Notes: a model not told the origin generated them from the letters alone. Counted from the stretch's first letter, positions 15,992 through 26,138 are shown. The stretch is 64,000 nt of DNA from Acidobacteriota bacterium (GCA_021813745.1 JAKAJO010000007.1:41208-105207); one strand, 5' to 3'. Translations and numbers: made by a program.

Positions 15992-18457
15992 ATGTTCGAA
16001 CGCTATACGGAGAAGGCACGGCGCGTGATCTTCTTTGCGCGGTATGAGGCCAGCCAGTTTGGTTCGCCTTATATCGAGACTGAGCACCTTCTGCTCGGCC
16101 TGTTGCGCGAGGACAAGGCATTAACCAACCGTTTTTTACGCTCGCATGCTTCGGTCGAATCCATCCGCAAGCAGATTGAGGCGCACACCACGATTCGCGA
16201 GAAGGTTTCGACATCGGTTGATCTACCGCTTTCCAACGAGTGCAAGCGCGTGCTTGCCTATGCCGCAGAAGAAGCTGAGCGGCTGGGACATAAGCATATC
16301 GGCACGGAGCATCTGCTGCTGGGTCTGTTGCGTGAGGAGAAATGCTTCGCGGCAGAGATTCTGCAGGAGCGGGGCTTGAAGCTGGCACAGATTCGGGACG
16401 AGCTGACTCGCGTGACGCAGGAAAAGGCGCCGCAGCAACAGCGTCAGCGCGAGTCGAGTTTGCTGGCTGAGTTCAGTCGGGACCTGACACAGGCCGCAAT
16501 GGATGGGCAGCTGGATCCCCTCGTCGGGCGCGATGGCGAACTGGAGCGTGTGGTTCAGATCCTCTGCCGCCGTACGAAGAACAATCCGGTGCTCATCGGC
16601 GAGCCTGGCGTTGGCAAGACAGCCATCGTAGAGGGCTTGGCCCAGCGGATCGCGGATGGCGAAGTGCCGACGTTTCTTGCGGACAAGCGCGTGCTTGCAC
16701 TGGATTTGTCGCTGATAGTTGCGGGCACCAAGTATCGCGGCCAGTTTGAAGAGCGCTTAAAGACCATCATGAAAGAGTTGATGGAAAATCAGAACTCCAT
16801 TATCTTCATCGACGAGTTGCACACGCTGGTTGGCGCGGGTTCGGCGGAGGGTTCGCTTGATGCGGCCAACATCCTCAAGCCGGCTCTCTCGCGCGGCGAG
16901 ATCCAGTGCATCGGCGCGACCACGCCAGCCGAGTATCGCAAGTCGATTGAAAAGGATCGTTCGCTTGAGCGGCGCTTTCAGGCCGTCAAGGTGCCTCCAC
17001 CGAACGAAGCCGACGCCATCAAAATCATCAACGGAATCAAGGACCGCTACGAGAAGTTTCACGCCGTAAGTTACACCGATGCGGCTATCGAGTTTGCTGT
17101 TTCTCACTCCAATCGCTATATTCCTGACCGCTTTCTGCCCGATAAGGCCATCGACCTGATCGACGAAGCCGGTGCGCGCGTCAAGCTGCGCCAGACTTCT
17201 CTGCCCGATGAGATCACCGAGGTGCAGAAGCGGATCAAGTTCATCGTGCACCGCATGGACTCTGCGATTGCCAATCATGAATTCGAGAAAGCGCGCTTCT
17301 ACTCCGACGAAGAACGCAAGGAGCGTGAAAACCTGCGCGCCCTGCGCGATAAGTATCATCTCGATGACTCCGCTGCCGGCATCGTGGGTCGCGAAGACAT
17401 CGAGGATGTGGTCAGTCGCTGGACGGGCGTGCCTGTCACCAGCATCAAGGAAGAAGAGACGCAGAAGCTGCTGCGCGTGGAAGAAGAGTTGCACAAGCGC
17501 GTCATCTCGCAGGACAAGGCGATTAGCGCGCTGGCCCGCGCCATTCGCCGCTCGCGCGCGGGGCTCAAATCACCGAACAGGCCGATTGGCAGCTTCCTGT
17601 TCCTTGGGCCAACGGGCGTAGGAAAGACTGAAATGGCCCGCACACTCGCGCAATTCCTCTTCGGTTCGGACAAGGCCCTGATCCGGTTCGATATGTCGGA
17701 GTTCATGGAGAAGCACTCCGTCTCGAAGCTGATCGGTTCGCCCCCGGGATATGTCGGCTACGAGGAGGGCGGCCAATTGACCGAGCGCGTCAAGCGTTCA
17801 CCGTACTCGGTCGTGCTGCTCGACGAAATCGAGAAAGCGCACCCCGATGTCTTCAACTTGCTGCTGCAAGTTTTTGAAGATGGTCAGTTGACGGATGGCT
17901 TGGGCAACACCGTGGACTTCAAGAACACCATCCTCATCATGACTTCAAACATCGGCGCGCGGCACCTGCAGAAGAAGCAGGGCCTCGGCTTCCAGAGCGA
18001 CCGCGAAGATCTGGTGACGGAAAAGGTCGAGGAACTGGTAAAAAACGAGGTCAAGAAAACCTTCAACCCCGAGTTCCTCAATCGCCTCGATGAGATCATT
18101 CTCTTCCAGTCGCTGTCTGATGGCGACTTGCTGCAGATCGTCGAGCTTCTGGTTCAGCAGTTGAACGCTAACCTGGCTCAAAAGGCGATTACCATCTCAG
18201 TCACCGAAGAAGCCAAGAAGTGGATTCTTGAGAAGACGTTGGTTGATCGCAGCTACGGGGCTCGTCCCTTGCGCCGCGCTTTACAGCGCTATGTCGAGGA
18301 TCCGCTATCGGAGGCCCTCATCGCCGGGCAGATTATTGCACGGCCGGCCTTCCTTGAGGTCTATCTCGAAAGCAACCAACTCTTCTACCGCCCGGTGTCC
18401 AGCGACGATTCGGGCAGCGATGAAAAGGCGGCAGGCATCCTGCTTTACAGCAACTAG
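15992..18457 (+). CDS. clpC: ATP-dependent Clp protease ATP-binding subunit ClpC
   Basis: An 821-residue Hsp100 AAA+ unfoldase that feeds substrates to ClpP. Two ClpN repeats occupy residues 1-145 ([19 protein letters not shown], with the second repeat around [19 protein letters not shown]). The first AAA domain has Walker A GEPGVGKT at 203-210 and Walker [15 protein letters not shown]-like coiled-coil middle domain lies at about 410-450. The second AAA domain has Walker A GPTGVGKT at 539-546 and [14 protein letters not shown]. The short middle domain distinguishes ClpC from ClpB. Length is normal for the family. It is monocistronic, with its own upstream region and a strong hairpin downstream. 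Confidence 0.96.
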   Translation: MFERYTEKARRVIFFARYEASQFGSPYIETEHLLLGLLREDKALTNRFLRSHASVESIRKQIEAHTTIREKVSTSVDLPLSNECKRVLAYAAEEAERLGHKHIGTEHLLLGLLREEKCFAAEILQERGLKLAQIRDELTRVTQEKAPQQQRQRESSLLAEFSRDLTQAAMDGQLDPLVGRDGELERVVQILCRRTKNNPVLIGEPGVGKTAIVEGLAQRIADGEVPTFLADKRVLALDLSLIVAGTKYRGQFEERLKTIMKELMENQNSIIFIDELHTLVGAGSAEGSLDAANILKPALSRGEIQCIGATTPAEYRKSIEKDRSLERRFQAVKVPPPNEADAIKIINGIKDRYEKFHAVSYTDAAIEFAVSHSNRYIPDRFLPDKAIDLIDEAGARVKLRQTSLPDEITEVQKRIKFIVHRMDSAIANHEFEKARFYSDEERKERENLRALRDKYHLDDSAAGIVGREDIEDVVSRWTGVPVTSIKEEETQKLLRVEEELHKRVISQDKAISALARAIRRSRAGLKSPNRPIGSFLFLGPTGVGKTEMARTLAQFLFGSDKALIRFDMSEFMEKHSVSKLIGSPPGYVGYEEGGQLTERVKRSPYSVVLLDEIEKAHPDVFNLLLQVFEDGQLTDGLGNTVDFKNTILIMTSNIGARHLQKKQGLGFQSDREDLVTEKVEELVKNEVKKTFNPEFLNRLDEIILFQSLSDGDLLQIVELLVQQLNANLAQKAITISVTEEAKKWILEKTLVDRSYGARPLRRALQRYVEDPLSEALIAGQIIARPAFLEVYLESNQLFYRPVSSDDSGSDEKAAGILLYSN

Positions 18458-18471
18458 GTTTTACGTGAAGC

Positions 18472-18509
18472 GAAGCGAACGCCCCCGGATCTCCGGGGGC
18501 GTTCGCTTC
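18472..18509. terminator. Strong perfect hairpin between clpC and a small minus-strand gene
   Basis: Arms GAAGCGAACGCCCCCGGA (18472-18489) and TCCGGGGGCGTTCGCTTC (18492-18509) are perfectly complementary over 18 bp. It lies 14 nt after the clpC stop. No long T-run follows on either strand, but the GC-rich stem and position favour a transcription terminator or mRNA 3' stabiliser, possibly serving both directions. Confidence 0.75.
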
Positions 18510-18513
18510 TGGC

Positions 18514-18642
18514 TTACGACTCCTTGCGTTCAGGTTGCCATGGGCTTGGCTGGTTACGATCCAGCTGGTCATCTCGATTCTCCTGCTCCTCCTGTTTTCG
18601 GCGCCATTCGAGTTCTTGGCGCTCCTCGTGTCCATCCGCCAT
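18514..18642 (-). CDS. Possible small, highly charged protein (42 aa)
   Basis: An open frame of 42 codons on the minus strand with ATG at 18642 and a good ribosome site (GGAG about 6 nt before the start, in GAGAGGAGAAGACA). The product is almost all polar: it starts MADGHEERQELEWRRKQEEQ and continues with D/Q/R-rich sequence, probably a single helix followed by a Pro-containing tail. No family is recognised. Its stop codon is 5 nt from the strong hairpin at 18472-18509. The opposite strand of the same DNA is also open and hydrophobic, so the coding strand is not certain. Confidence 0.45.
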   Translation of the reverse strand: MADGHEERQELEWRRKQEEQENRDDQLDRNQPSPWQPERKES

Positions 18643-18764
18643 TGTCTTCTCCTCTCTTCATTCAATGAGGTGCTGCGCGCCCTCCAGCATCTCCCAGATG
18701 CAATTTTTCGCTCTGCACGGACCTCCCTACAAGCTTTTGAACGGTTGGGCAACGGAGCAAAATC

Positions 18765-19631
18765 TCAATCGAAGACTACCGTCTTGTTACCGTAGCAGAG
18801 GATCCGCCGGTCTAAATGCCAGCGCACCGCGCGAGCCAGCACGACCCGTTCCAGGTCACGTCCGCGTGCGACCAGGTCCTCAACCTGGTCGCGATGCGAA
18901 ATGCGCGCTACGTCCTGCTCAATGATGGGGCCATCATCGAGCACCTCGGTGACATAGTGGCTTGTCGCGCCGATAAGTTTAACTCCGCGCGCATGCGCCG
19001 CATGATACGGTCGTGCCCCCGTGAAGGCTGGCAGAAAGGAGTGATGGACGTTAATGACCGAAGCGGGATAGTGAGCCACAAAGCCGGGCGAGAGAATCTG
19101 CATGTAGCGCGCCAGCACGATGAGATCGATCCGATGCTGAGATAACAGTTGAAGCTGCTGTCTTTCTGCTTCTTCTCGCGTCTCCGAGTTCACTGGGATG
19201 TGCGCAAACGGGATGCCATAAAACCCGGCCAACGGCTTGACGTTCGTATGATTCGAAATGATGATGGGAATCTCACAGGCCAGTTCGCCGGTGTGCCACC
19301 GATACAGAAGATCGGCCATGCAGTGTAGATACTGCGAGCAAAAGAGCGCAACGCGAGGGCGGGCCTGGTTTGAAATAAGCTGCCACTGCATGTCGAGCGA
19401 TGCGGCGAGCGAGGCGAAAGCCAGCCTGAAGCGCTCGAGGTCAAAACTCGCTTCGCCGTCCCCCAGATTCGACGCAAACTCGACCCGCATGAAGAAAAGA
19501 CCGAGATCGTGATCCTGATGCTGGTCGGCATGGAGAATGTTCGCCCCATGTTCGTATAAGAGCGTCGATACCCGGGCAACCAAACCTTTTCTGTCAGGAC
19601 AGTTGATGAGGAGCACAGCTGAATGTTTCAT
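18765..19631 (-). CDS. purU: Formyltetrahydrofolate deformylase PurU
   Basis: Hydrolyses 10-formyltetrahydrofolate to formate and tetrahydrofolate, balancing one-carbon pools and supplying formate to PurT. The 288-residue protein has an N-terminal ACT domain (AVLLINCPDRKGLVARVSTLLYEHGANI) and a formyltransferase-like catalytic domain. The catalytic Asn/His/Asp are visible in IIISNHTNV, VINVHHSFLPAFTGARPYHAA and LDDGPIIEQDV. Length matches E. coli PurU (280 aa). I chose ATG 19631; in-frame sequence upstream to 19805 is open but does not resemble the family. It is the last gene in a minus-strand series after the two-component genes, with a 239-nt gap. Confidence 0.94.
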   Translation of the reverse strand: MKHSAVLLINCPDRKGLVARVSTLLYEHGANILHADQHQDHDLGLFFMRVEFASNLGDGEASFDLERFRLAFASLAASLDMQWQLISNQARPRVALFCSQYLHCMADLLYRWHTGELACEIPIIISNHTNVKPLAGFYGIPFAHIPVNSETREEAERQQLQLLSQHRIDLIVLARYMQILSPGFVAHYPASVINVHHSFLPAFTGARPYHAAHARGVKLIGATSHYVTEVLDDGPIIEQDVARISHRDQVEDLVARGRDLERVVLARAVRWHLDRRILCYGNKTVVFD

Positions 19632-19870
19632 GTGCTTCCAGATTAAGGCAGAGGTCGATGGTTGTTCGAGTGGGCCGGAGCGCAAGAAGCCGCTGGGGTC
19701 TGAAAAGTCCAGCCATGGAAGCTGCTTTGCCGGGCTTTCGACATGAATTATGATGCAATACATCTCGAGCGCAAGCTCGGGTGTGGGTCCCCTGAGGCGT
19801 AGCAATCGCTGCCTTCCGAGCAGCCTGTCATTCTCCTCTTGTGATCTGCGCCCTGGAATCCTTGCTCCCG

Positions 19871-20359
19871 CTAGGTTCGCATATCCAACTGCGAACGCAG
19901 GTGAGTTGCAAGGTCTGCAACCACGCGCAGGCGTGCAGCCACCGGTGGCTCTAGGACCGCATTAAGGGCGAGCTGCGAGTGCAGAAGCAGGCCGGAGAGC
20001 GTCGCTTTCAGTTCACTTTCAATGGCCACAGTTGCAGCATGGCGAGCAAGAGCTTGCTCGCGTTCGCGCCGATGAAGCGCTGAGCGGACTTCGCGAACAA
20101 GTCGCGCAGCGCCGGAACGCGCAAAATTGACCTGAACAGGAATTGCCAGGCCGGCGCGTTCCCAGATGGCTTCGGCCGCGGCTGGATCGCATTCGGCAAG
20201 TGTTTCGTCCACGACTACGGCAAGAAAATCGCGGCGGCGCAGGGCAGCGAGTGCCGACTTTCGCCCTTCCGCTACTTCGACCATCATTCCGAGCTGTTGC
20301 TCAAAAGCATTGGCGCAGTTGAGCGCCCCTTCAATTCCAGTCACGATCAGAATACTCAT
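19871..20359 (-). CDS. Degenerate receiver-like protein
   Basis: A 162-residue protein. Its first about 115 residues look like a response-regulator receiver fold: ILIVTGIEGALNCANAFEQQLG at the start and an aspartate in FLAVVVDETLAE at the end of predicted strand 3. The conserved Lys of the last strand and the N-terminal acidic pair are missing. A helical tail with hydrophobic heptads (ALARHAATVAIESELKATLS) follows. It probably acts as a non-canonical signalling partner of the neighbouring kinase and NtrC-type regulator. GGTGGA precedes the ATG. The family call is tentative, and an unrelated small alpha/beta protein is possible. Confidence 0.6.
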   Translation of the reverse strand: MSILIVTGIEGALNCANAFEQQLGMMVEVAEGRKSALAALRRRDFLAVVVDETLAECDPAAAEAIWERAGLAIPVQVNFARSGAARLVREVRSALHRREREQALARHAATVAIESELKATLSGLLLHSQLALNAVLEPPVAARLRVVADLATHLRSQLDMRT

Positions 20360-20485
20360 CGGGATCCACCCTATCCTTATATTAGGCGCAGCCAGTTTGC
20401 GTGAGAGTTCGCTTCGAAAGTTACAGGGCGCGCTGTCCGCAAGGGCCGAGTGAGGTTTCATCGGACCGCGGGCAGTTTGCGCGCA

Positions 20486-21946
20486 CTATTCATCTTGCAT
20501 CGGGTCGTTAATGCCGTATTCCTTGAGCTTCCGATACAGCGTTGTTTTGCCAATGCCGAGGAGGCGCGCAGCCTGGAGCTTGTCGCCGTGCAACGCGCGA
20601 ATAGCGCTCAGAATGGCTTCACGTTCCAATTCGGCGAGGGGCTTGACGGAGGAGCCGGTGCTGGAATGATCGCCTGTCCCATCCGCGGCAGGGGGCCTAT
20701 ACTCAGCGAGCCCCTCCTGCTGCAACTGCGTGGGCAGGTCGCCCAGGTGCAGAACCGGTCCGGAGGAGAGCGCACAGGCCCGCTCAACGGCATTTTCGAG
20801 TTCGCGCACGTTACCGGGCCAATCGTGCCGCATCATCGTCCTCAGTGCCTCGTCGCTCAAGGTGTACTTTTGCCCGTGGTCGCGGCTGATGCGGTCCAGA
20901 AAATGTGCAGTCAACAAGGGAATGTCTTCGCGTCGGTCGCGTAACGCAGGCAGGCGCAGATTGACGACATTAAGCCGGTAATACAGATCCTTTCGGAACG
21001 TACCCGACTCCACCATTGCGGCGAGATTCCGATTGGTTGCCGCGACAATCCGGGCTCGAATGGCCACGCGATGTGTGGCACCGACCGGCCGAACTTCCTT
21101 CTCCTGCAAAGCACGCAAGAGTTTGGCCTGAAGATCAAGCGAGAGTTCCCCAATTTCGTCCAGAAAGACAGTGCCGCCTTCAGCCGAGACCAGCAATCCG
21201 TCCCGCGAGCGGTTCGCGCCAGTGAATGCGCCCTTCACATAGCCGAACAATTCGCTCTCCATAAGAGTCGGCACAAGAGAACTGCAGTCGACCGGCAGAA
21301 AAGGCTTTTGCGCATTCGGACCATAGGCGTGAATCGTGCGCGCAACCAGTTCCTTCCCGGTGCCACTTTCCCCAAGAATCAGAACAGGGTGGGTGCTCAG
21401 CGCAACCTTCGACAGGATGCGATAAAGCTTTTCCATCTCAAGGGATCGCCCGATCATGGCGCCCAGTCCCTGGGATAATCGCAGCCGCTCGCGCAGCTGG
21501 CGGGTGATGGTGTCGGTTGTAAGGCGGTTCGCCGCGCGGTCCAGCACGGAGGTCAGTTCGTCTACCGCAAAGGGTTTGGTCAGGTAATCTGTTGCGCCGC
21601 ACCGCATCGCCTCGACCGCAGCATTCACTGAACTCGTAGCCGTCATGGCGATGATCGAAAGCTGAGGGAAGAGAAGCTTGACGTCTGCAATCAGGTCAAG
21701 TCCACGATGACTGCCGTACGGGAGATTGACGAGCAAAATATCAACTGCCTGCCCGCGGATCAGGCTGCGTGCCTGCTCCATATCCGCAGTGCTGTCCACC
21801 GCGTAGCCCAGGCTTGTCGCAATCTCGCCGCAGGCGGATCGAACGGCTGCATCCGAATCAACCACCAGCAGATGGAATCGGGGCACAGGCGTGCTTGGTT
21901 GAGGGAGAAACTCCATGGCATTTGTATGGATTGCTGCTGCAAGCAT
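20486..21946 (-). CDS. Sigma-54-dependent response regulator (NtrC family), receiver lacks phosphoacceptor Asp
   Basis: A 486-residue NtrC-type activator. The receiver domain (about 24-140) keeps the acidic pair D30/D32, T103 and K124 (YLTKPF), but the expected phosphoacceptor after strand 3 is asparagine: LLVNLPYG with N74, encoded AAT. The AAA+ domain has Walker A GESGTGKE (192-199) and the sigma-54-contacting GAFTGA loop (239-244), followed by [11 protein letters not shown] Fis-type helix-turn-helix closes the protein ([19 protein letters not shown]). It therefore should activate sigma-54 promoters but may not be switched by phosphorylation in the usual way. ATG 21946 has GAGG upstream and avoids overlap with the kinase gene; the gap to it is 64 nt. 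Confidence 0.9.
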   Translation of the reverse strand: MLAAAIHTNAMEFLPQPSTPVPRFHLLVVDSDAAVRSACGEIATSLGYAVDSTADMEQARSLIRGQAVDILLVNLPYGSHRGLDLIADVKLLFPQLSIIAMTATSSVNAAVEAMRCGATDYLTKPFAVDELTSVLDRAANRLTTDTITRQLRERLRLSQGLGAMIGRSLEMEKLYRILSKVALSTHPVLILGESGTGKELVARTIHAYGPNAQKPFLPVDCSSLVPTLMESELFGYVKGAFTGANRSRDGLLVSAEGGTVFLDEIGELSLDLQAKLLRALQEKEVRPVGATHRVAIRARIVAATNRNLAAMVESGTFRKDLYYRLNVVNLRLPALRDRREDIPLLTAHFLDRISRDHGQKYTLSDEALRTMMRHDWPGNVRELENAVERACALSSGPVLHLGDLPTQLQQEGLAEYRPPAADGTGDHSSTGSSVKPLAELEREAILSAIRALHGDKLQAARLLGIGKTTLYRKLKEYGINDPMQDE

Positions 21947-22010
21947 TGTAGTCGCCTCATCGAAGATAGGTTTTGATGGCAGACGCGAGGGATACGCAAA
22001 AGTGCCGGGA

Positions 22011-22946
22011 TTACACTGCATTGCTTGCCGGAAGTTCGACCTGAAAACACGCACCGAAAGGATCGCGAACAGCGGCGTGGATCGAGCCTCCAGCCTTTTC
22101 CACAATCGCGCGGGTAATGGTTAACCCCATGCCGCGATGAGTCACAGGCCACGAGCCTGGCGTACTCCCTTCGTGACCGAAGCCTCGGGTGGTGTAGCCT
22201 GACTCAAAAATCGTCTCAAGCGCATCACGCGGAATTCCCGGACCATTGTCTTCCACCTTAAGAGTGATCCATCGGTTGATACTGGTCTCCGTTGGATACT
22301 CCCGAAGACTGACGCGTATCCACCCTTCGCTGGTCATCGCTTCTCGCGCATTCTTCACCAGATTGACGAGGACACGGGTCAGTTCTTCTCCAGTCATCCG
22401 GACCGGAAGAGCACACCCGCAGATCTCAAAGTTGACGTGAATGGAGGGACCCGCTAAAGCGGAGAGTAGGTTCTGACAACTCCGGAGCTCATCCGCCAAA
22501 TTGGAAATGGGCATCTCGGGAATATCCTTCCAGCGCTGCGCCTGGACGGCTACAGGCCTCAACACATTCAGCCCAGGAGGGGGCAGTGTCTTCGATGATT
22601 CGACACTCGCGCAGTCGCTCTGCGACCGCGGCGTGCTGAGAGCGCCCATTTTCTCCACGAGCCGCCGGCTCGAGGCTGCGATCATCTTCAACTCCCTGCC
22701 GAAATGTTGATGGTCAGGAGAAAGAACACCAGGCTCCCCGAGCAAGTCGCAGTACAAATCCAATGCCGCCAGCATATTGCGGGTATCATGCGCGAGGGCA
22801 GAGAACGCGTCTGAAGAGGACGTGAAGGTAGTTTGTGGGTTTGGGATCTGAAGACCAGCAACAGGCATCACGTCTCGAAGTTGTGCGTCAACGGCCGGTT
22901 CAAGCATGTCCATGGAGAACTTTCCCTTCCTTGCAGTCCCGATCAT
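22011..22946 (-). CDS. Sensor histidine kinase (soluble)
   Basis: A 311-residue kinase without transmembrane segments or a recognisable sensor domain. The phosphoacceptor His is H53 in ALAHDTRNML. The ATPase domain has the N-box NLVKNAREAM, G1 box VEDNGPGIP, F-box-like ESGYTTRGFG and G2 box RGMGLTITRAIV. It is the NtrB/AtoS type that normally pairs with NtrC-family regulators, and the next gene is such a regulator. The start is uncertain; ATG 22946 has GGGGAA upstream, while 22913 is an alternative. Lack of a membrane anchor implies a cytoplasmic signal or a partner protein. Confidence 0.88.
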   Translation of the reverse strand: MIGTARKGKFSMDMLEPAVDAQLRDVMPVAGLQIPNPQTTFTSSSDAFSALAHDTRNMLAALDLYCDLLGEPGVLSPDHQHFGRELKMIAASSRRLVEKMGALSTPRSQSDCASVESSKTLPPPGLNVLRPVAVQAQRWKDIPEMPISNLADELRSCQNLLSALAGPSIHVNFEICGCALPVRMTGEELTRVLVNLVKNAREAMTSEGWIRVSLREYPTETSINRWITLKVEDNGPGIPRDALETIFESGYTTRGFGHEGSTPGSWPVTHRGMGLTITRAIVEKAGGSIHAAVRDPFGACFQVELPASNAV

Positions 22947-23246
22947 TCCAATTCCCCATCCGGGACGCGCCCTCTTAATTACACGCTGTGTGCCAAAGTT
23001 GCACATTGCGAGCAATTGACTGAAAAGAAGAGAGTTATATGGAATCTGCAACGCTCCTGCTGGTCTTCACGCAGGTTGGGGATTGATTCAAAATGGGAAA
23101 GACGGGTCTTGGATCGCCAATAACTCATTGAATGTGAATGTCTTGCATTTAATTCCCAAACTGGGCTGACTTGTTCCAAATCCGTCCACATCGGCGGCGG
23201 TGTCCATTTCCGAATCGGGAGCGGCTCAGTACCCTACAATCCCCTT
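22947..23246. promoter_or_regulatory. Divergent promoter region, kinase operon and rph
   Basis: 300 bp between divergent genes. TACAAT at 23235-23240 is followed by CCCCTT and the rph ATG, a likely -10 of a leaderless transcript. On the other side no convincing promoter for the kinase operon was seen. I looked for a sigma-54 motif (GG-N10-GC) and found only poor matches. Confidence 0.45.
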
Positions 23247-23990
23247 ATGCAAACGAACGATTCTTCCGGATTATTCCGGCCGGGTGGGCGCTCTGCAGCG
23301 CAACTGCGTCCTTTGACACTGACCCCGGATTTTGTGCGCACTGCCGAGGGCTCCGTCCTGGTGACTCTGGGTAACACGCGCGTTCTGACCAACGCGACGA
23401 TTGAGCAGGGCGTCCCAGGGTGGCGGCGCAACAGCGGCAGGGGCTGGGTGACGGCCGAGTATGCGATGTTGCCGCGATCGACGGTAACGCGCACTCCGCG
23501 CGAGAGCGAGAAGGGCCGAATTGGTGGCCGGACCCACGAGATTCAGCGTCTGATTGGGCGCAGTCTGCGTTCCGTGGTGGACCTTCAAGCGCTGGGCGAA
23601 CGAACGGTGATTTTGGACTGCGACGTCATTCAGGCAGACGGTGGAACGCGAACCGCGGCCATTACGGGCGCTGCCGTGGCTCTTGGGATTGCCCTCAATG
23701 CGCTCGTGAAGGCAGGTACGCTCAAGAGCTCCCCCATGAGGCAATTGGTGGCCGCCACGTCCGTGGGTATCGTCGAGGGAGCGATGCTGCTGGATCTTTG
23801 TTACGAAGAGGACTCGCAGGCCGAAGTGGATATGAACGTGGTGATGACCGCCGACGGAGGCCTGGTGGAGACGCAGGCCACAGCAGAAAAGGGCAGCTAC
23901 TCCCGTGCGCAGTTGAATGGCTTGATTGACCTGGCGGAAGCCGGGTTGAAGGAGATATTTGCTGCGCAGCGGGCGGTGCTGGGAGTGTAA
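23247..23990 (+). CDS. rph: Ribonuclease PH
   Basis: A phosphate-dependent 3'-5' exoribonuclease that trims tRNA 3' ends. The 247-residue protein starts with [19 protein letters not shown] and contains the strongly conserved blocks [51 protein letters not shown] and [19 protein letters not shown]. The length is standard. No Shine-Dalgarno site precedes the ATG; a -10-like TACAAT ends 6 nt upstream, so the mRNA may be leaderless. The gene is convergent with the CocE/NonD hydrolase gene, 27 nt apart. In many bacteria rph neighbours the nucleoside-triphosphatase gene rdgB, but here it does not. Confidence 0.95.
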   Translation: MQTNDSSGLFRPGGRSAAQLRPLTLTPDFVRTAEGSVLVTLGNTRVLTNATIEQGVPGWRRNSGRGWVTAEYAMLPRSTVTRTPRESEKGRIGGRTHEIQRLIGRSLRSVVDLQALGERTVILDCDVIQADGGTRTAAITGAAVALGIALNALVKAGTLKSSPMRQLVAATSVGIVEGAMLLDLCYEEDSQAEVDMNVVMTADGGLVETQATAEKGSYSRAQLNGLIDLAEAGLKEIFAAQRAVLGV

Positions 23991-24017
23991 TCGCACCGCC
24001 CTCTGCGCGATGCGAGG

Positions 24018-26060
24018 CTATTTTGTATCCACAATCGGCAGCTCAATCGCGCTGGCTTCTCCGGGAGCGTGGTAGATGCGCTGGGTCGCTTTCTGATAGT
24101 CGTCTGGCTTGGCCCAGAAGATGTTGGGAACGAAGGTCTGCGGGTTGCGGTCATAGAGTGGGAACCAACTGGACTGCACCTGCACCATGATGCGGTGACC
24201 GGGAAGAAAGACGTGGTTGGCCGCAGGCAGCGCGAACTGGTAGAGCAGCGGCTTGTTGGGCGCGATGGGCTTAGGAGTGGCGAAGCTCTCGCGATAACGG
24301 CCTCGGAAGATGTCCATGGCGATGGGGAGCTGATAGCCGCCGAGTTCCGGCTGGCCGGCGACCTCGTCGGGGTAGACATCGATGAGCTTGACGACCCAGT
24401 CGGAGTCGGTTCCGCTGGTGGACGCGACGAGATGCACAAGGGGCCTGCCCAGAATGTGGACCGGTTTGGTAAGGACATCGGAGGTATAGGTGAGCACGTC
24501 GGTGCGACCGGAGGCTTCGCGCTGGTCATCGACGAGCCACTGTGGCCAAGTCAGGGGCGGGTCATAGCCGATGGGCTGCGAGGGGCGCGCGCGGTAGGGC
24601 ACAGGTTTGGCGGGGTCGGAGACGTATGCGTCCGATGCTTCCACGGTCGGATCCTTTGCGGCATCTGAGGACATACCTGCTTTTGAAGCATGGTCTGACG
24701 CGGTGGGAGGGTTGAAACTGAGCTTGAAGCCTGCCCGCAGATAGAGCGGCTTTGTGGCGGGGTTGGTGGGCCAGGCGGTGAGCTGCTGCCAGCGGTTCGT
24801 TCCGGTTTCAAATGCCGTTACGTGAGCGACCTGCGGATCAGCCGGGGCGTCATCTTTCAGGTAGTGGTCGAGGAACGGGCGCAGGACATTCTGGCGGAAC
24901 CATGTGCCGGTGTCCGAGCCGAAGCGAATGGATCCGAGGGAAGCGGCGTCCTCAATCTCCTGCCCGTGATGCCAGGGGCCGAGGACGAGGAACACCTTGT
25001 CGTTGGTCTTGTCGAGCGGCTTGATGGCCCTGTAGACGGCGAGTGCGCCGTAGATATCTTCCTGATCCCATAGGCTGTGGACGAGCAGAATGGGGACATC
25101 CATCGGGTTGTGGGCGTAGTAGTCGGCGAGGACTTTGTCGACGGCCTGCTCGCTCCAGAAGGCGTCGTACGCCGGGTGAGCGAGAATCTTGTTCCAGAAG
25201 CCAACCTGTTCCATGCCATGCTCGCGGCCGAGCTCGCCAGCTGAACCGGCGCGCATGTATAGGTCGTAGTCGTCGAAGGTCGAGGTCCACCACGCGGAGT
25301 TGCCTCCGGCGCCGAGGAAGCCGCCTCCGCGCGTGCCTTCCTGCTCGTAGATGTAGGGCATGTTTTGCTGGCGGAAGGCGCCGTTGTGGAACCAGTCGTC
25401 GCCCATCCAGCCATCGACCATGGGGTTCATGGGCACGGAGATTTTGAGAGCCGGGTGCGGATGAACGAGAGCCATGAGGGGCAGAAAGCCATCATAGGAG
25501 ATGCCAAGAATGCCAACTTTCCCATTGGTTTCCGGGATGTTCTTGATGAGCCAGTCGATGGTGTCGTACGTGTCGGTTGATTCATCCACAGGCGTTGGGT
25601 TCTGCGGCCCGTGGATCGGACGGTTCATCACGTAGTCGCCCTCGGAGCCGTACTTGCCGCGAATGTCTTCGACGACACGGATATATCCCCCTTCAACGAT
25701 GACGTCGGTGGCATTGTCATAGCCATAAAGGGTTGGCCCGAGATGCGAGCTGGAGGCATGGCTGGTGAGCTGGTCGGCGTTGTAGGGTGTGCGCGTGAGC
25801 AGGATGGGCGCGTGCGCGGCGCCTTTCGGCACGAGGATGACCGCATGAAGGCGGACACCGTCGCGCATAGGGATCATCACGTCGCGTCGCGAGTAGTCAA
25901 AGCTGCTGGTGTTGGGAACGAGTTGGGCAGGTGTCTCGCTGGGGTAATCGGGATACAGCGGCTTGGTGGCGGCGGGCGAGTTGGACTGTGCAGGCGCAAA
26001 GAGCGAACAGCCCAGGAGCACGGCGGAAGCGAGCAGGGTACGCAGGTTCATCTGGGACAT
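24018..26060 (-). CDS. Exported CocE/NonD family hydrolase (X-Pro dipeptidyl-peptidase S15-like)
   Basis: A 680-residue alpha/beta hydrolase with a signal peptide (LRTLLASAVLLGCSLFAPAQS). The S15/CocE domain begins at MIPMRDGVRLHAVILVPKG. The nucleophile S188 lies in GILGISYDGF, preceded by the family segment VVEDIRGKYGSEGDYVMN, and a His for the triad is in LGPWHHGQE. The C-terminal jelly-roll domain (VHILGRPLVHLVASTSGTDSDWVV) is typical of CocE/NonD proteins and glutaryl-7-ACA acylases. These enzymes cleave esters or amides; the substrate is unknown. ATG 26060 was chosen because it begins the signal peptide. It lies 78 nt downstream of the gntP-like gene on the same strand. Confidence 0.9.
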   Translation of the reverse strand: MSQMNLRTLLASAVLLGCSLFAPAQSNSPAATKPLYPDYPSETPAQLVPNTSSFDYSRRDVMIPMRDGVRLHAVILVPKGAAHAPILLTRTPYNADQLTSHASSSHLGPTLYGYDNATDVIVEGGYIRVVEDIRGKYGSEGDYVMNRPIHGPQNPTPVDESTDTYDTIDWLIKNIPETNGKVGILGISYDGFLPLMALVHPHPALKISVPMNPMVDGWMGDDWFHNGAFRQQNMPYIYEQEGTRGGGFLGAGGNSAWWTSTFDDYDLYMRAGSAGELGREHGMEQVGFWNKILAHPAYDAFWSEQAVDKVLADYYAHNPMDVPILLVHSLWDQEDIYGALAVYRAIKPLDKTNDKVFLVLGPWHHGQEIEDAASLGSIRFGSDTGTWFRQNVLRPFLDHYLKDDAPADPQVAHVTAFETGTNRWQQLTAWPTNPATKPLYLRAGFKLSFNPPTASDHASKAGMSSDAAKDPTVEASDAYVSDPAKPVPYRARPSQPIGYDPPLTWPQWLVDDQREASGRTDVLTYTSDVLTKPVHILGRPLVHLVASTSGTDSDWVVKLIDVYPDEVAGQPELGGYQLPIAMDIFRGRYRESFATPKPIAPNKPLLYQFALPAANHVFLPGHRIMVQVQSSWFPLYDRNPQTFVPNIFWAKPDDYQKATQRIYHAPGEASAIELPIVDTK

Positions 26061-26138
26061 GAAGTGAACTTCGCACATGCGAGGTGGGCGCGCAAGATAA
26101 ATATTGAGCGGCATACGGTCGCATGAAAAGCAGGTGTT

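Noticed and set aside
18535..18795. Plus-strand 86-codon hydrophobic frame after clpC
   Set aside because: It has no ribosome site, runs through the clear minus-strand small frame and into the end of purU; hydrophobicity arises from complementing Glu/Gln/Arg codons.
22947..23246. Sigma-54 promoter for the kinase-regulator operon
   Set aside because: The best candidates (near 22990 and 23145) do not keep GG-N10-GC spacing.
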